Source: an uncultured Acidobacteriaceae bacterium
GTDB taxonomy: Bacteria; Acidobacteriota; Terriglobia; Terriglobales; Acidobacteriaceae
Assembly: GCA_903849645.1 (NCBI GenBank)
Contig: CAINJJ010000034.1
Span: forward strand, 228,491 to 292,490
Length of the DNA: 64,000 bases
Reading direction: 5' to 3'
Shown: piece after piece, positions 16,870 through 25,921 of the stretch
Numbering within the stretch: position 1 is the first letter of the stretch
Layout of the letters: the number at the start of each line of letters is the position of its first letter
Position numbers and translations under genes: made by a program
The notes under the pieces: generated by a model
Seen by the model: only the letters and a program-made list of their open reading frames with translations
Database searches by the model: none
What the model was told of the DNA's origin: nothing

Positions 16870-18495
16870 ATGCGCGTCTCGACGCCTGTTCGCTTTTTGA
16901 CTCTCTCCGCTCTCGCAGCGGCTTCCCTTTTCGCACTCACCGCGCTTCCCCAGGCCAGGGCCGTGGAAGCGCCACAACTGGTCCAGAAGGACGGCCGCTA
17001 CGCCCTCATGGTGGAGGGACGCCCGTTCCTCGTGCTGGGCGGGCAGATTCACAACTCGAGCGCGTGGCCCAGCGAGCTGCCCCAGGTCTGGCAGTCGATG
17101 GCCGCCCTGCACGCCAACACGGTGGAGGCGCCGGTCTACTGGGAGCAGTTTGAGGCCCAGCCGGGGCACTTTGACTACACCAACGTGGACCAGATTGTGG
17201 AGGGCGCGCGCGCCCACGACCTGCACGTGGTGATTCTCTGGTTTGGCACCTGGAAAAACGGCAACATGCACTACGTTCCAGACTGGGTGAAGAGCGACAC
17301 CAAGCGCTTCCCGCGCACCATCCGGCCCGACGGCGAGCCTATCGACGTGCTCTCGCCCATGTCGCGCAACACGCTGGAGGCCGACAAGGCCGCCTTTGTG
17401 ACCCTGATGAAGCACCTGAAGCAGATCGACGGTGAAAAGCACACGGTGATTCTCATCCAGGTGGAGAACGAGTCGGGCAACATCGGCAGCGTGCGCGACA
17501 ACTCGGCGGACTCGAACAAGGAGTTTGCCGGCGCGGTTCCCGCGGACCTGCTGGCGGCCTCGCACAAGACGGCGGGCACCTGGAGCCAGGTCTTTGGCGC
17601 CGAAGCAGACGAGATCTTCCAGGCCTATCACCAGGCCAAATACATCAACGAGATTGCGGCGGCGGGCAAGGCGGAGTTCGCCATTCCCTACTACATCAAT
17701 TGCTGGATCACCTATCCGGTGGCCCAGTTGTCGCAGCGGCAGATTGACGATCCAGGCATCGGCTACCCGAGCGGCGGCCCGGTGCAGAAGCTGGTGGGCC
17801 TGTGGCGCACTCTTGCGCCCTCCATCGACATGATTGGACCGGACATCTACGCCGACGACCCGCAGTTCTATCGCGACACGGTGAAGGCCTATCACCTGGC
17901 CAACAATCCGCTCTGGATACCCGAGACGGGCCGCGACGACAGCTACGCCAAGTACTTCTTCTATGCTCTGGGCGATGGAGCGCTCGGGTTCTCGCCCTTT
18001 GGCGTGGACCAGAGCGGCTGGAACATCCTGGGCGACCAGCCGTGGAAGGCGCATGGCAACAACTTTGCGCTGATAGCGCCGATGAGCCGCGAGATTGCAG
18101 ACCTGGAGTTCAAGGGCAAGGTCAAGACGGCCGTTGAAGAGCAGGGACAGACGGCGCAGGAGGTCGACTTCGGCGGATGGCAGGCCACCGTGGCCTACGG
18201 ATTCCCCCAGCCCGACGGACGCCGCGCTCCCGGAACCAAGGACGCGCACGGCGCCGCCCTGGTGGCGCAACTGGGCCCGGATGAGTTCCTGGTGACCGGC
18301 ATTGACGCGAGCGTGAGCTTCCACCTGCCGGGCAAGCTGCCCTGGATTCGCAGCCAGATTCTCTCCGCCGAGCAGGGCAACTATGAAAACGGTGTCTGGA
18401 AGCCCTTGCGCCTGTGGAACGGCGACGAGACGGACCGCGGCCTGTGCTTCTACCAGAAGCCCGAAGTGGTTCGTGTGAAGCTGGGGCGGTTTTAG
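16870..18495 (+). CDS. Secreted GH35-like beta-galactosidase with DUF5597-type C-terminus
   Basis: The 541-residue protein has a signal peptide of about 32 residues ending 'PQARA'. The catalytic barrel shows 'GGQIHNSSAWP', 'NTVEAPVYWEQFEAQPGHFD', and the acid/base motif 'VENES' (E201). 'WIPETGRD' (E352) is the likely nucleophile. The C-terminal part after about residue 400 matches the beta-sandwich called DUF5597 in GH35/GH42-like proteins. It probably removes beta-galactosyl or related residues from plant or microbial glycans in the periplasm. It stands alone: 196 bases upstream hold no ORF, and a double hairpin follows. Confidence 0.8.
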   Translation: MRVSTPVRFLTLSALAAASLFALTALPQARAVEAPQLVQKDGRYALMVEGRPFLVLGGQIHNSSAWPSELPQVWQSMAALHANTVEAPVYWEQFEAQPGHFDYTNVDQIVEGARAHDLHVVILWFGTWKNGNMHYVPDWVKSDTKRFPRTIRPDGEPIDVLSPMSRNTLEADKAAFVTLMKHLKQIDGEKHTVILIQVENESGNIGSVRDNSADSNKEFAGAVPADLLAASHKTAGTWSQVFGAEADEIFQAYHQAKYINEIAAAGKAEFAIPYYINCWITYPVAQLSQRQIDDPGIGYPSGGPVQKLVGLWRTLAPSIDMIGPDIYADDPQFYRDTVKAYHLANNPLWIPETGRDDSYAKYFFYALGDGALGFSPFGVDQSGWNILGDQPWKAHGNNFALIAPMSREIADLEFKGKVKTAVEEQGQTAQEVDFGGWQATVAYGFPQPDGRRAPGTKDAHGAALVAQLGPDEFLVTGIDASVSFHLPGKLPWIRSQILSAEQGNYENGVWKPLRLWNGDETDRGLCFYQKPEVVRVKLGRF

Positions 18496-18513
18496 GTCCT
18501 GTTGTTCAGCTCT

Positions 18514-18555
18514 CTCCGCCGGTTTCCGGTGCGCCCGCACCAGAGACCGGCGGAG
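18514..18555 (+). terminator. Nested hairpin after the GH35-like gene
   Basis: CTCCGCCGGT (18514-18523) pairs with ACCGGCGGAG (18546-18555), and a second small stem GGTGC/GCACC lies inside. It begins about 20 bases after the stop. There is no T-run. Confidence 0.45.
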
Positions 18556-18623
18556 GAAGAGCGAGGTTCCCCGGCGCCCGCCGGGTCGAGCGCGCTTCAG
18601 GACGGCTAAGATAGTTCCTGTAG

Positions 18624-21107
18624 ATGCCACTTCTTGATCCCATCCCGTCTCCCGTGGAACACGCCGACTATGCCGCTCTCGAGTGGGAGCCGCTGCTGGC
18701 GCTTGTGGCCGGCTTTGCCGCCTCGCCTGTGGGCCGCGCCGCCATTCTGGACCTGAAGCCCTCCACCGACGAAGAGTGGATCTGCCGCCAGCACCAGCTC
18801 ACCGAAGAGCTGCGCCTGCTTCTGGTGGAGCAGACTTCCATCCCGGTGGGAGGGCTCTTCGACCCGACGCAGATGGCCGCCAAGGCGCAGATTCCAGGCG
18901 CGGCGCTGGAAGCGAACGAATTGCAGGCCGTGGCCCGGCTGGCCAACGACGTCGCCTCCTGGCAATCGCTGCTGCAGTCGCCGCCGGCGCGTTTAGTGGG
19001 CAAGCTGCCGGGGCTTTCCGGAATTTCATCCACGCTGACCACCAGCCTGCGGCCGCTGGCCGAGTCCATCGAGCGGACCATCCAGCCCGACGGCTCCCTG
19101 GCCGACAGCGCGTCGCCGGAGCTGGGGCGCATTCGCCGCGAGCAGGACCGGCAGCAGCGGCTGATTGAAGAGTCGCTCCGCGCCGCCCTGCGCAAGCTCT
19201 CCAGCGACGGCGCCACCCAGGAAGACCTGATCACGATCCGCGGCGACCGCTTTGTGATTCCCGTGCGTGCGGAGCTGAAGCGGCGCATCTCGGGCGTGGT
19301 CCACGGCGCCAGCTCCTCCGGGCAGACGGTCTTTGTGGAGCCGCTGGAGACCATCGAGCAGAACAACGAACTGGTCCGGCTGCTGGAGGAAGAGCAGGCG
19401 GAGATTCACCGCATCTTTGTGGCGCTGACCCGGCAGGTGGGCGGCTACGCGCAGGGGCTGGTGGATGGAGCGCGCGTGCTGGCCCTGGTGGACAGCCTGC
19501 AGGCGCGGGCACGCTTTGCCCGCGACTATGACTGCGTGGCCCCGGCCATAGCGCCTGAGCTTTTGCGCATCGAGGCCGGCCGCCATCCGCTGCTGGAGAA
19601 GCGGCTGCGGGCGGGCGGAGCGCGGCCCAACACGGCTGTGGTTCCGCTTACGCTTGAACTGACATCGAGTGGCCGCCAGCTCATCATCAGCGGTCCCAAC
19701 ACCGGCGGCAAGACGGTGACGCTGAAGACCACGGCTCTGCTGGCCATGATGGCGCAGGCGGGGCTGCCGGTGCCGGCCGCCGCGGCCTCGCTGCCCGTGT
19801 TCACGGCGTTCCTCGCCGACATCGGCGACGCCCAATCCATTGAGGAGGCGCTCTCCACCTTTTCCGCGCATATCACCAATCTGGACCGGCTGTCGCGGCT
19901 GGCGGGGGCGCGGTCGCTGGTGCTGCTGGACGAGCTGGGATCGGCCACCGACCCGGAGGAAGGCTCGGCCCTGGCGGTGGCCATCGCCAGCCACTTTCTC
20001 ACCGCCGGGGCGTGGTCGCTCATCTCCACCCACCACACCTCGCTCAAGGTCTACGCGGCCAACACGCCGGGAGTGCTGAACGCCGCCGCCGGGGTGGACG
20101 AGCTGACCCTGGCCCCCAACTACCAACTGCGGCTCGGCGTTCCGGGAGCGTCGGCGGGTATCCAGACCGCCGAGCGGCTGGGCCTGAACGCCACCATCAT
20201 TACCGCCGCGCGCGCCCGCCTCGGCTCGCAGCAGGTGGACATCGCGCGCTTTCTGGACAAGCTCCACAACGAGGTGACGCAGCTTGAAGCCGAGCGCAAG
20301 GCCACCCGCGAGCAGCAGTACGCGCTGAACCAGGAGCGCGCCCGGCTGGCCCGCGAGGGCGATGTGGAGCTGCGCAACCGCACGCGGGAGCTGGAGGCCA
20401 AGCTGGCCTCGCTGATGAAGGAGTTCGAGTTCCAGATGCGCGAAAACGTGCGCGCCATCGAGGACCGCGCCTCGCAGCAGAAGCTCTCAAAAGAAGCGGA
20501 GCGGCGCATTCTGCGCCTGCGGCGCGAGTTTCAGGAGAGCTTTAACCAGACCGTGGTGGCGCACCGCACCGGCGCGGACGTGGGCGACGCCAACGCGCAG
20601 CCCCACGTGCTGCGGCATATTGCGCCCGGCGACCAGGTGCGCATCAAGTCCATGAACAAGGTGGGTGTGGTGCAGCGCGAGGTGGAGAAGGATGTATTTG
20701 AAGTGGCGCTCGGCACCCTCAAGATGCGCGTCAAGCGCGACGAGCTTTGCGAACCGCTGCCCTCCGGGGAGTCGCAAACCGCCCAAAAGCTCGACCCCCT
20801 GGCCGCCGCGCGCCGGCAGAAGAACGTGCACGTGACTGTGACCAGCGCCAACACCGACGACATGCGCATGGAGATCAACCTGATTGGCCGCACCGTGGAC
20901 GAGGCCACCGAGGAGCTGGAGAAGTATCTGGACCGGGCGTTCCTGGCCGGGCTGCCGCGGATTCGGATCATCCATGGGCACGGCGCTGGCATTTTGCGCC
21001 GCGGGGTGCGGGAGTTCCTGAAAGGCCATCCCCACGTAGCCACGCTGGCCGAAGCGCCGCAGAACGAGGGCGGTCAGGGGGCAACGCTGGTGGAGCTGCG
21101 GCAGTAG
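18624..21107 (+). CDS. mutS2: MutS2 family ATPase/endonuclease
   Basis: The 827-residue protein lacks the mismatch-binding domain I of MutS1. It has the core/lever region first, then the ABC-type ATPase with Walker A 'GPNTGGKT' at residues 357-364 and 'LVLLDELGSATDPEEG' as Walker B. A long coiled coil follows (about 560-660). The C-terminal Smr nuclease domain is marked by 'INLIGRTVDEA' and 'IRIIHGHGAGILRRGVREFL'. MutS2 suppresses homologous recombination, and in some bacteria it acts on collided ribosomes or branched DNA. The ATG at 18624 follows a weak AGGACGG-like site. All domains are intact. Confidence 0.95.
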   Translation: MPLLDPIPSPVEHADYAALEWEPLLALVAGFAASPVGRAAILDLKPSTDEEWICRQHQLTEELRLLLVEQTSIPVGGLFDPTQMAAKAQIPGAALEANELQAVARLANDVASWQSLLQSPPARLVGKLPGLSGISSTLTTSLRPLAESIERTIQPDGSLADSASPELGRIRREQDRQQRLIEESLRAALRKLSSDGATQEDLITIRGDRFVIPVRAELKRRISGVVHGASSSGQTVFVEPLETIEQNNELVRLLEEEQAEIHRIFVALTRQVGGYAQGLVDGARVLALVDSLQARARFARDYDCVAPAIAPELLRIEAGRHPLLEKRLRAGGARPNTAVVPLTLELTSSGRQLIISGPNTGGKTVTLKTTALLAMMAQAGLPVPAAAASLPVFTAFLADIGDAQSIEEALSTFSAHITNLDRLSRLAGARSLVLLDELGSATDPEEGSALAVAIASHFLTAGAWSLISTHHTSLKVYAANTPGVLNAAAGVDELTLAPNYQLRLGVPGASAGIQTAERLGLNATIITAARARLGSQQVDIARFLDKLHNEVTQLEAERKATREQQYALNQERARLAREGDVELRNRTRELEAKLASLMKEFEFQMRENVRAIEDRASQQKLSKEAERRILRLRREFQESFNQTVVAHRTGADVGDANAQPHVLRHIAPGDQVRIKSMNKVGVVQREVEKDVFEVALGTLKMRVKRDELCEPLPSGESQTAQKLDPLAAARRQKNVHVTVTSANTDDMRMEINLIGRTVDEATEELEKYLDRAFLAGLPRIRIIHGHGAGILRRGVREFLKGHPHVATLAEAPQNEGGQGATLVELRQ

Positions 21108-21127
21108 TTGAGCGGAGGCTAAAGGCA

Positions 21128-21418
21128 ATGGCGATTTCGGACGAACTAAAGAGAATGACCTTCAAGAATCGAGCCGAAGAAGCTGCCTGGTACGAAGCGA
21201 ACGAAGGCGCACTGGCAGAAGAATTTGAAAAGGCTACCGCAGACGGCAAAGCGCGCCCAGCCATGATCGTGATTCGCGACGCGGCCTCCGTAGCCAAAAT
21301 CCGACTGAGCGCAAGGGACGTCGCCAAGGCACGCGCGCAGGCCGACTGCTCCGGCGTGAGCTTTGAGGCTTACGTGAAAGCGCTCATTCACGAGGCGCTG
21401 GAGAAAGCGCACGGGTGA
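21128..21418 (+). CDS. CopG/ribbon-helix-helix antitoxin-like protein (orphan)
   Basis: The 96-residue product starts 21 bases after mutS2 stops and may be co-transcribed. The N-terminal half has 'KNRAEEAAWYEANEGALAEE', the acidic toxin-binding style of CopG-type antitoxins. The C-terminal half 'IRLSARDVAKARAQADCSG' plus 'FEAYVKALIHEAL' is a ribbon-helix-helix pattern. I would place it near the CopG antitoxin family PF12441. No toxin ORF follows or precedes it: a short tail to about 21480 has only broken frames ending 'ILEDEARQGATPL'. It sits at the left edge of R-M system 2, so a partner may have been lost at the junction. An N-terminally extended reading into mutS2 is rejected. Confidence 0.62.
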   Translation: MAISDELKRMTFKNRAEEAAWYEANEGALAEEFEKATADGKARPAMIVIRDAASVAKIRLSARDVAKARAQADCSGVSFEAYVKALIHEALEKAHG

Positions 21419-21570
21419 CTGAAGGGACATACTGGCTGGGGCATTGTTGAAATTCTGGAGGACGAAGCCCGGCAAGGGGCAACGCCGCTATAGCTGAGGT
21501 GTGAATCGAAATGGTAATCGGTGAGGAAACTATGAGTACACAAGAGCAAGAGCGGAAGACGTCGCGTTCA

Positions 21571-22389
21571 TTACCTATTCCCGTATGCCCTGAGCTCTTC
21601 CGAGCCGATTTCCGCAGAGGGTACAAGCCTGTAGTGCTTTTCTTCGACGATGACCACTCGCTCATCTTCGACCATCAGCTCGAACATGGCGATCATCTTA
21701 CTGTTGTCTTCAAGGTCGATGAACTGAGCGGAAACGGACCGACATAGCAGCGTGGGAAGTTTCTCGGCGCAGCAAGCCAAGTCCTGCTTGGTTTGCACCA
21801 CCGCAAGCTGATCTTTTCCGCCCTTCGCTTGCACTGGAACGACGTATTGAACGCCATTCCGGTCGATTGCGACATAAACCTCGTCGATCTCGATTTGGCC
21901 GATACCCTTGACAGTCGTGCGCATGTGACTCTGGAGAGAATAGGCGGTAACCCCAAGAAACACATCAATCAAGCGGTTATATCGAACCTTCGCCAACAGG
22001 GCTTGCTCGTCGTTGAGTGCATATGCGCCGACGATCTCCGGGGTAGCATCAGGAATCTTGATCGCTTTAAGTGCCATGTTAGGAAGGATCCTGTTCAGCG
22101 GAACCAGGCAGAATCGATACCGCGCCCTGCCCGCGCCATCGATAATCCACTCCATTCCAATTGGCTGAGTGTCAACAATTGCTTTGGGTAACGAAGTGCG
22201 ATACCGCTGAGAGTAAATGACATCACCGGGGTTCTTTGGAAGCTTGAACTTCAAGGCCTTCGCCGCACGTTCAAGATCTTCCCGCTCGAACTCAATTCTC
22301 GTAGTTCCCTCTTTGTAAGCCCCGAAGTCCTTGTCGAAAAAGATATGCTCCAAAAGCCGCCTATATCGGTTTTCTTTCTTTCCAGGCAA
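21571..22389 (-). CDS. Type II restriction endonuclease, PD-(D/E)XK type
   Basis: The 272-residue protein pairs with a divergent C5 methyltransferase. A likely nuclease core is 'IEIDEVYVAI' (E167-D169-E170) followed by 'VVPVQAKGGKDQ' (Q187-A-K189), which fits (D/E)-Xn-(E/Q)-X-K. 'LNRILPNM', 'IPDATPEIVGAYALNDEQAL' and 'VRYNRLIDVF' recall a family of R-M endonucleases found beside Dcm-like genes. The specificity cannot be read from the sequence. The start is TTG at 22389, supported by AAGGAG (22398-22403) eight bases upstream; no ATG fits. Base composition is well below that of the neighbouring mutS2. Confidence 0.72.
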   Translation of the reverse strand: MPGKKENRYRRLLEHIFFDKDFGAYKEGTTRIEFEREDLERAAKALKFKLPKNPGDVIYSQRYRTSLPKAIVDTQPIGMEWIIDGAGRARYRFCLVPLNRILPNMALKAIKIPDATPEIVGAYALNDEQALLAKVRYNRLIDVFLGVTAYSLQSHMRTTVKGIGQIEIDEVYVAIDRNGVQYVVPVQAKGGKDQLAVVQTKQDLACCAEKLPTLLCRSVSAQFIDLEDNSKMIAMFELMVEDERVVIVEEKHYRLVPSAEIGSEELRAYGNR

Positions 22390-22715
22390 AATGCGTTCTC
22401 CTTCTGAACCGTGAGCGCTCTAACCCCTTGATGTTCCTACTGACTGCTTCGCCAACTGAGATTCGGCGCGACATATTCGAGTGTTATTTGTTGCAACGAT
22501 CATAATGCAAAATGGAAGTTCATTGCCTGGGGTACAGACTATTCAAGCGCTTCGCAGTCCGGGGTGGGGGGTCTTAACCGTCTAGCCGTGCCAGACGAAA
22601 CCGCTGAATGGGCTTGAGACCCACGCTATTTCCCTTCTGTGACCTCTAAGAAGAATTCCGATCGACAAGTCGCCTGGAACCCGGTAAGCTGGTATTTGAA
22701 GGCAGGTGTCAACGG
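22390..22715. promoter_or_regulatory. Divergent control region of R-M system 2
   Basis: These 326 bases between the divergent endonuclease and methyltransferase genes have no supported ORF. They are more AT-rich than the surroundings, especially around 22485-22530 where leftward promoters are likely. GAAGGCAGG at 22699-22707 serves as ribosome-binding site for the methyltransferase GTG. I see no clear controller-protein box. Confidence 0.45.
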
Positions 22716-24065
22716 GTGCCAAGGCCAATCGGAATCGACTTGTTTGCGGGTGCCGGGGGCCTCGGATTAGGCTTCGAGCAGGCCGGATTCGATGTTGTGG
22801 CTGCAGTCGAGATCGACCCTATTCATTGCGCAGTCCACGCATTCAATTTCCCTCAGTGCGTCATGCTGCCACAATCGGTCGTCGGCCTCAGCGGAGAAGA
22901 GATCAGGCGGCGGGCCGGCATTGGGCGGCAGCATGTGGATGTGGTGTTTGGGGGTGCCCCTTGCCAAGGGTTTTCCATGATCGGCCACAGGGTCCTGGAC
23001 GACCCGCGCAACAATCTTGTCCGGGAATTCGTGCGGATTGTCGCCGAGTTGAAAGCCTCCTACTTTGTCTTTGAGAACGTGAAGGGCCTCACTATCGGAG
23101 ATCATAAAACCCTTCTGGAAGAGTTGATTGCGGAGTTCGCGCGCCAGGGTTACCGAACAAGGTTGCCCTGGAAAGTCCTGGACACGGCAAATTACGGTGT
23201 ACCCCAGCATCGTGAGCGTTTGATTCTCATGGGCGCAAGAAAAGGGCTTCGATTGCCCGAGTATCCGGCTGCGACTTTCCGGCCCGCCGATTCCGAAGAT
23301 GGGGGTCTGCTGCCAGTTGGACCATCCTGCGGAGATGCATTGGCCGATCTTCCAGATGCAGAGCAACTCGAGGGTCTTGCCCGCTACGACGAGATTTTGG
23401 CGACCGAATGGGGGCGTCCCAGCCGTTATGCAAAGGAACTGCGCTGCGTGGGAGACGACTCCTGGCATTTTGGCTACGTGCGAAAGTGGGACCGGCGCCT
23501 GCTCACATCGAGCCTGCGAACGGAGCATACGCCAATTTCAAGACGGCGTTTTGAGGCCACACCACCTGGACAGGTAGAACCGATCTCCCGTTTTTACAAG
23601 CTTTCTGCAGAAGGGTTGAGCAACACTTTGAGGGCGGGGACCGACTCGTCTCGCGGAGCCTTCACGAGCCCCAGGCCGATTCACTACGCTTATCCGCGCT
23701 GCATCACTGTGCGTGAAATGGCGAGATTGCACGGCTTTCCAGATTGGTTCCGTTTTCATCACACTAAATGGCACGGCGCTAGGCAGATTGGCAACTCGGT
23801 ACCGCCGCCACTGGGCAGGGCGGTAGCGTTGCAGATCATTCGGGTTCTTGGCTATGGGCCAAGGCGCCCAGCCTTGAGTATTCCGCTTGGAGACCCCCGA
23901 CTATTGCGCGTGGGAATGTCGGAGGCCGCAGACTATTTCGATGTTCCAATTACGATTGGAAAACGTGATCGGAAAAGCGGTTCAAAGAAGCGGAAACAGC
24001 ATGAGGTTGAGGCGGACCTCGGACTCGCACTTCCGTTCAACGTGCCAATTCCAGCCAATTTCTGA
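22716..24065 (+). CDS. DNA cytosine-5 methyltransferase
   Basis: The 449-residue protein shows the C5-methyltransferase motifs in order: motif I 'DLFAGAGGLGLGFEQAG', motif IV 'GGAPCQGFS' with catalytic Cys83, motif VI 'FENVKGL', motif VIII 'QHRERLILMG', and motifs IX-X 'RCITVREMARLHGFPDWF' and 'QIGNSVPPPLG'. The target-recognition region lies between about residues 190 and 310. A basic tail of about 70 residues ('GKRDRKSGSKKRKQ') is longer than in minimal enzymes. It protects host DNA from the divergent endonuclease. The start is GTG at 22716. The gene ends 14 bases before the convergent phosphotransacetylase gene. Confidence 0.93.
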   Translation: MPRPIGIDLFAGAGGLGLGFEQAGFDVVAAVEIDPIHCAVHAFNFPQCVMLPQSVVGLSGEEIRRRAGIGRQHVDVVFGGAPCQGFSMIGHRVLDDPRNNLVREFVRIVAELKASYFVFENVKGLTIGDHKTLLEELIAEFARQGYRTRLPWKVLDTANYGVPQHRERLILMGARKGLRLPEYPAATFRPADSEDGGLLPVGPSCGDALADLPDAEQLEGLARYDEILATEWGRPSRYAKELRCVGDDSWHFGYVRKWDRRLLTSSLRTEHTPISRRRFEATPPGQVEPISRFYKLSAEGLSNTLRAGTDSSRGAFTSPRPIHYAYPRCITVREMARLHGFPDWFRFHHTKWHGARQIGNSVPPPLGRAVALQIIRVLGYGPRRPALSIPLGDPRLLRVGMSEAADYFDVPITIGKRDRKSGSKKRKQHEVEADLGLALPFNVPIPANF

Positions 24066-24079
24066 TCCTTGGGCAATGG

Positions 24080-25480
24080 TTACGCCAGCACGGGCACCGG
24101 CGCGGGCTTGGCGAGCAGGACGCCGAGGGCGCAGCTTGCCATGCGGGCCAGTTCTCCATCGGCGCGGCTGGTGAGGACGATGGGCACCTTGGCGCCCACC
24201 ACCACGCCCGCGGCCAGCGCTCCGGCCAGGTATTGCAACTGCTTGAAGAGGATGTTGCCGGCTTCAAGATTCGGCACCATCAGCAGGTCGGGGTCTCCGG
24301 CAACCGGCGACTTGATCTTCTTGATGCGCGCGGCGTCACTGGAGATGGCGTTGTCAAAGGCCAGCGGCCCGTCGACGATGGCTCCGGTAATCTGCCCGCG
24401 ATCGACCATCTTGCACAGCGCGGCGGCGTCGAGCGTGGAGGGGATGGCGGGGTTGACCGACTCGACGGCGGAGAGGATCGCCACCTTGGGGTTGACCACC
24501 TCCAGCGTGTTCATCATGTCGATGGCGTTCTGCAGGATGCTGATCTTGGTCTCCAGGTCGGGCTGGATGTTGATGGCCGCATCGGTGACATAAAGCGTCT
24601 TGTGATACGAAGGCACGTCGAGGGCGAAGACGTGGCTGATGCGGCGTCCGGTGCGCATGCCGCCCTCGCGGGAGACGACGGCGCTCATCAGCTCGTCGGT
24701 GTGCAGCGAGCCCTTCATGAGCATCTGGACGTAGGAGGTGCGGGCCAGCTCGACGCCCTTGATGGCGGCGATGCGGCTGTGAGGCACATCCACAATCTCG
24801 AGTGCTGAGATGTCGAGGTCAGTCGCCGCCGCAACGCTGCGGATGATGGCCTCGGAACCTACGAGCACTGGAATGATCAGCTTGTCTTTGAAGGCCTGCA
24901 CTGCGCCGCCGAGGGAGACTTCGTCGCAGGGCCACACGATGGCGGTCTTCACGGCCGGCTTGGCGGTGGCGCGCGCGATCATGCCGCGGTAGTGGCGATA
25001 GGGGTCGTTCACAATCAACGAGGGAACGGGCAGGGTGGACCAGCGGAGCTTGACCGGCGGCGCGAGCAACTGCGCCGTGCCGTCAAAGATCCGTATGCCG
25101 GCTCCGTTGTTGGCCTCGCAGGCAAAGGTGACGGTCTTGGTGGCGTCGTCCTTGCCCGTGACCTCAACCTTCACCTGGATGCCGTCGCCGACGCGGATGC
25201 GATTGTGGAAGGAGAGCGAGATGTTGGTCAGGGTGCAGCCAGGTCCGGGGATGTTCATGCTGAAGAGACCGGAGACCAGCGACGCGCACCACATATTCGG
25301 GCCCGTGGGCGGCACGCCTCCGGCACGCTCGATCAGCTCATCGGAGTTGAGCACGGAGTCGAACCCGGAGATGGACGCAAAGGCCATGGCGTCATTGGTG
25401 GTCAGTACGTGATCGGTCCGGGCGGTGTCGCCAACAGAAATCTCGTCGTAGGTCTTGCTCTCAATAAACCCCAGATTCAT
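24080..25480 (-). CDS. Bifunctional MaoC-like hydratase/phosphate acetyltransferase fusion
   Basis: The 466-residue protein has a MaoC-like hot-dog domain over residues about 10-150 ('ISVGDTARTDHVLTTND', 'LVSGLFSMNIPGPG', 'NRIRVGD'). A phosphate acetyl/butyryltransferase domain covers about 165-460 ('ANNGAG' falls in the first domain; 'VTDAAINIQPDLETK', 'GPLAFDNAIS' and 'MVPNLEAGNIL' in the second). This fusion is known as bifunctional enoyl-CoA hydratase/phosphate acetyltransferase. It may interconvert acyl-CoA and acyl-phosphate after hydration of an enoyl-CoA. Both domains look complete. No acetate or butyrate kinase gene lies next to it here, although such kinases are common partners. Confidence 0.9.
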   Translation of the reverse strand: MNLGFIESKTYDEISVGDTARTDHVLTTNDAMAFASISGFDSVLNSDELIERAGGVPPTGPNMWCASLVSGLFSMNIPGPGCTLTNISLSFHNRIRVGDGIQVKVEVTGKDDATKTVTFACEANNGAGIRIFDGTAQLLAPPVKLRWSTLPVPSLIVNDPYRHYRGMIARATAKPAVKTAIVWPCDEVSLGGAVQAFKDKLIIPVLVGSEAIIRSVAAATDLDISALEIVDVPHSRIAAIKGVELARTSYVQMLMKGSLHTDELMSAVVSREGGMRTGRRISHVFALDVPSYHKTLYVTDAAINIQPDLETKISILQNAIDMMNTLEVVNPKVAILSAVESVNPAIPSTLDAAALCKMVDRGQITGAIVDGPLAFDNAISSDAARIKKIKSPVAGDPDLLMVPNLEAGNILFKQLQYLAGALAAGVVVGAKVPIVLTSRADGELARMASCALGVLLAKPAPVPVLA

Positions 25481-25640
25481 CGATTCTCCTTCACTGCTTC
25501 AACGGCGGCTCAACAACCTGACTTCCTCCGCGGATGGAGCGGGCCATCCACTGCCGTCACCGCTCACACAGCATCCGGCAGCAATTCTGTACGCTTCCGG
25601 AAGCCAGTCCATATCCTATTTTTCCTGTGGCCGCATCGAC

Positions 25641-25654
25641 GTGACTCAAGTCAC
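25641..25654. promoter_or_regulatory. Palindrome GTGACTCAAGTCAC, possible operator
   Basis: Six-base arms GTGACT and AGTCAC flank a CA centre. The TGAC-N4-GTCA shape resembles sites of Crp/Fnr-type regulators. It lies 161 bases upstream of the leftward MaoC-phosphotransacetylase start and beyond the 3' end of the symporter gene, so the former would be the target. This is a shape-based suggestion only. Confidence 0.3.
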
Positions 25655-25858
25655 CCTTGGCATTTCGCGGGCCGGCAGGGGCAGAGAGCAAATGGCCGCC
25701 GACGAGCGCATGGTTCTGAAATACAACGACTTGAGAGAATCTTCCAGAGCTGCCGCCAATCTCAAAGTGCGGGACTGGGAGGGAAGCGTGTTGCTTAACC
25801 AGCGCGCCTGGGCCACATTCCGGCGCTGAGAGCGGTCGGTCATCCTCAGATAGCCCTC

Positions 25859-25895
25859 CGCCTTGCTGAAGACTACTCTTCTTTCCAGCAAGGCG
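25859..25895 (-). terminator. Hairpin after the symporter gene
   Basis: CGCCTTGCTG (25859-25868) pairs with CAGCAAGGCG (25886-25895) around 17 bases. It lies about 27 bases past the stop of the leftward symporter gene. Confidence 0.45.
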
Positions 25896-25921
25896 AGGAA
25901 GGGGGCCATCACGGGCGAAGG

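Larger units (their letters stand above)
25481..25921. other. Intergenic region between acyltransferase and symporter genes
   Basis: About 440 bases without a confident gene. A 45-codon ATG frame at 25692-25829 (starts MAADERMVLKYNDLRE) is possible, but has no good ribosome-binding site, so I do not call it. The region contains the palindrome at 25641-25654 and the hairpin at 25859-25895, listed separately. Confidence 0.4.

Noticed and set aside
20747..21418. N-terminally extended reading of the CopG-like gene into mutS2
   Set aside because: The extension is mutS2 in another frame. The ATG at 21128, just after mutS2 ends, is the sensible start.
25692..25829. Possible 45-residue protein in the 25.5-25.9 kb gap
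   Set aside because: The frame is open, but no ribosome-binding site or recognisable sequence supports it.
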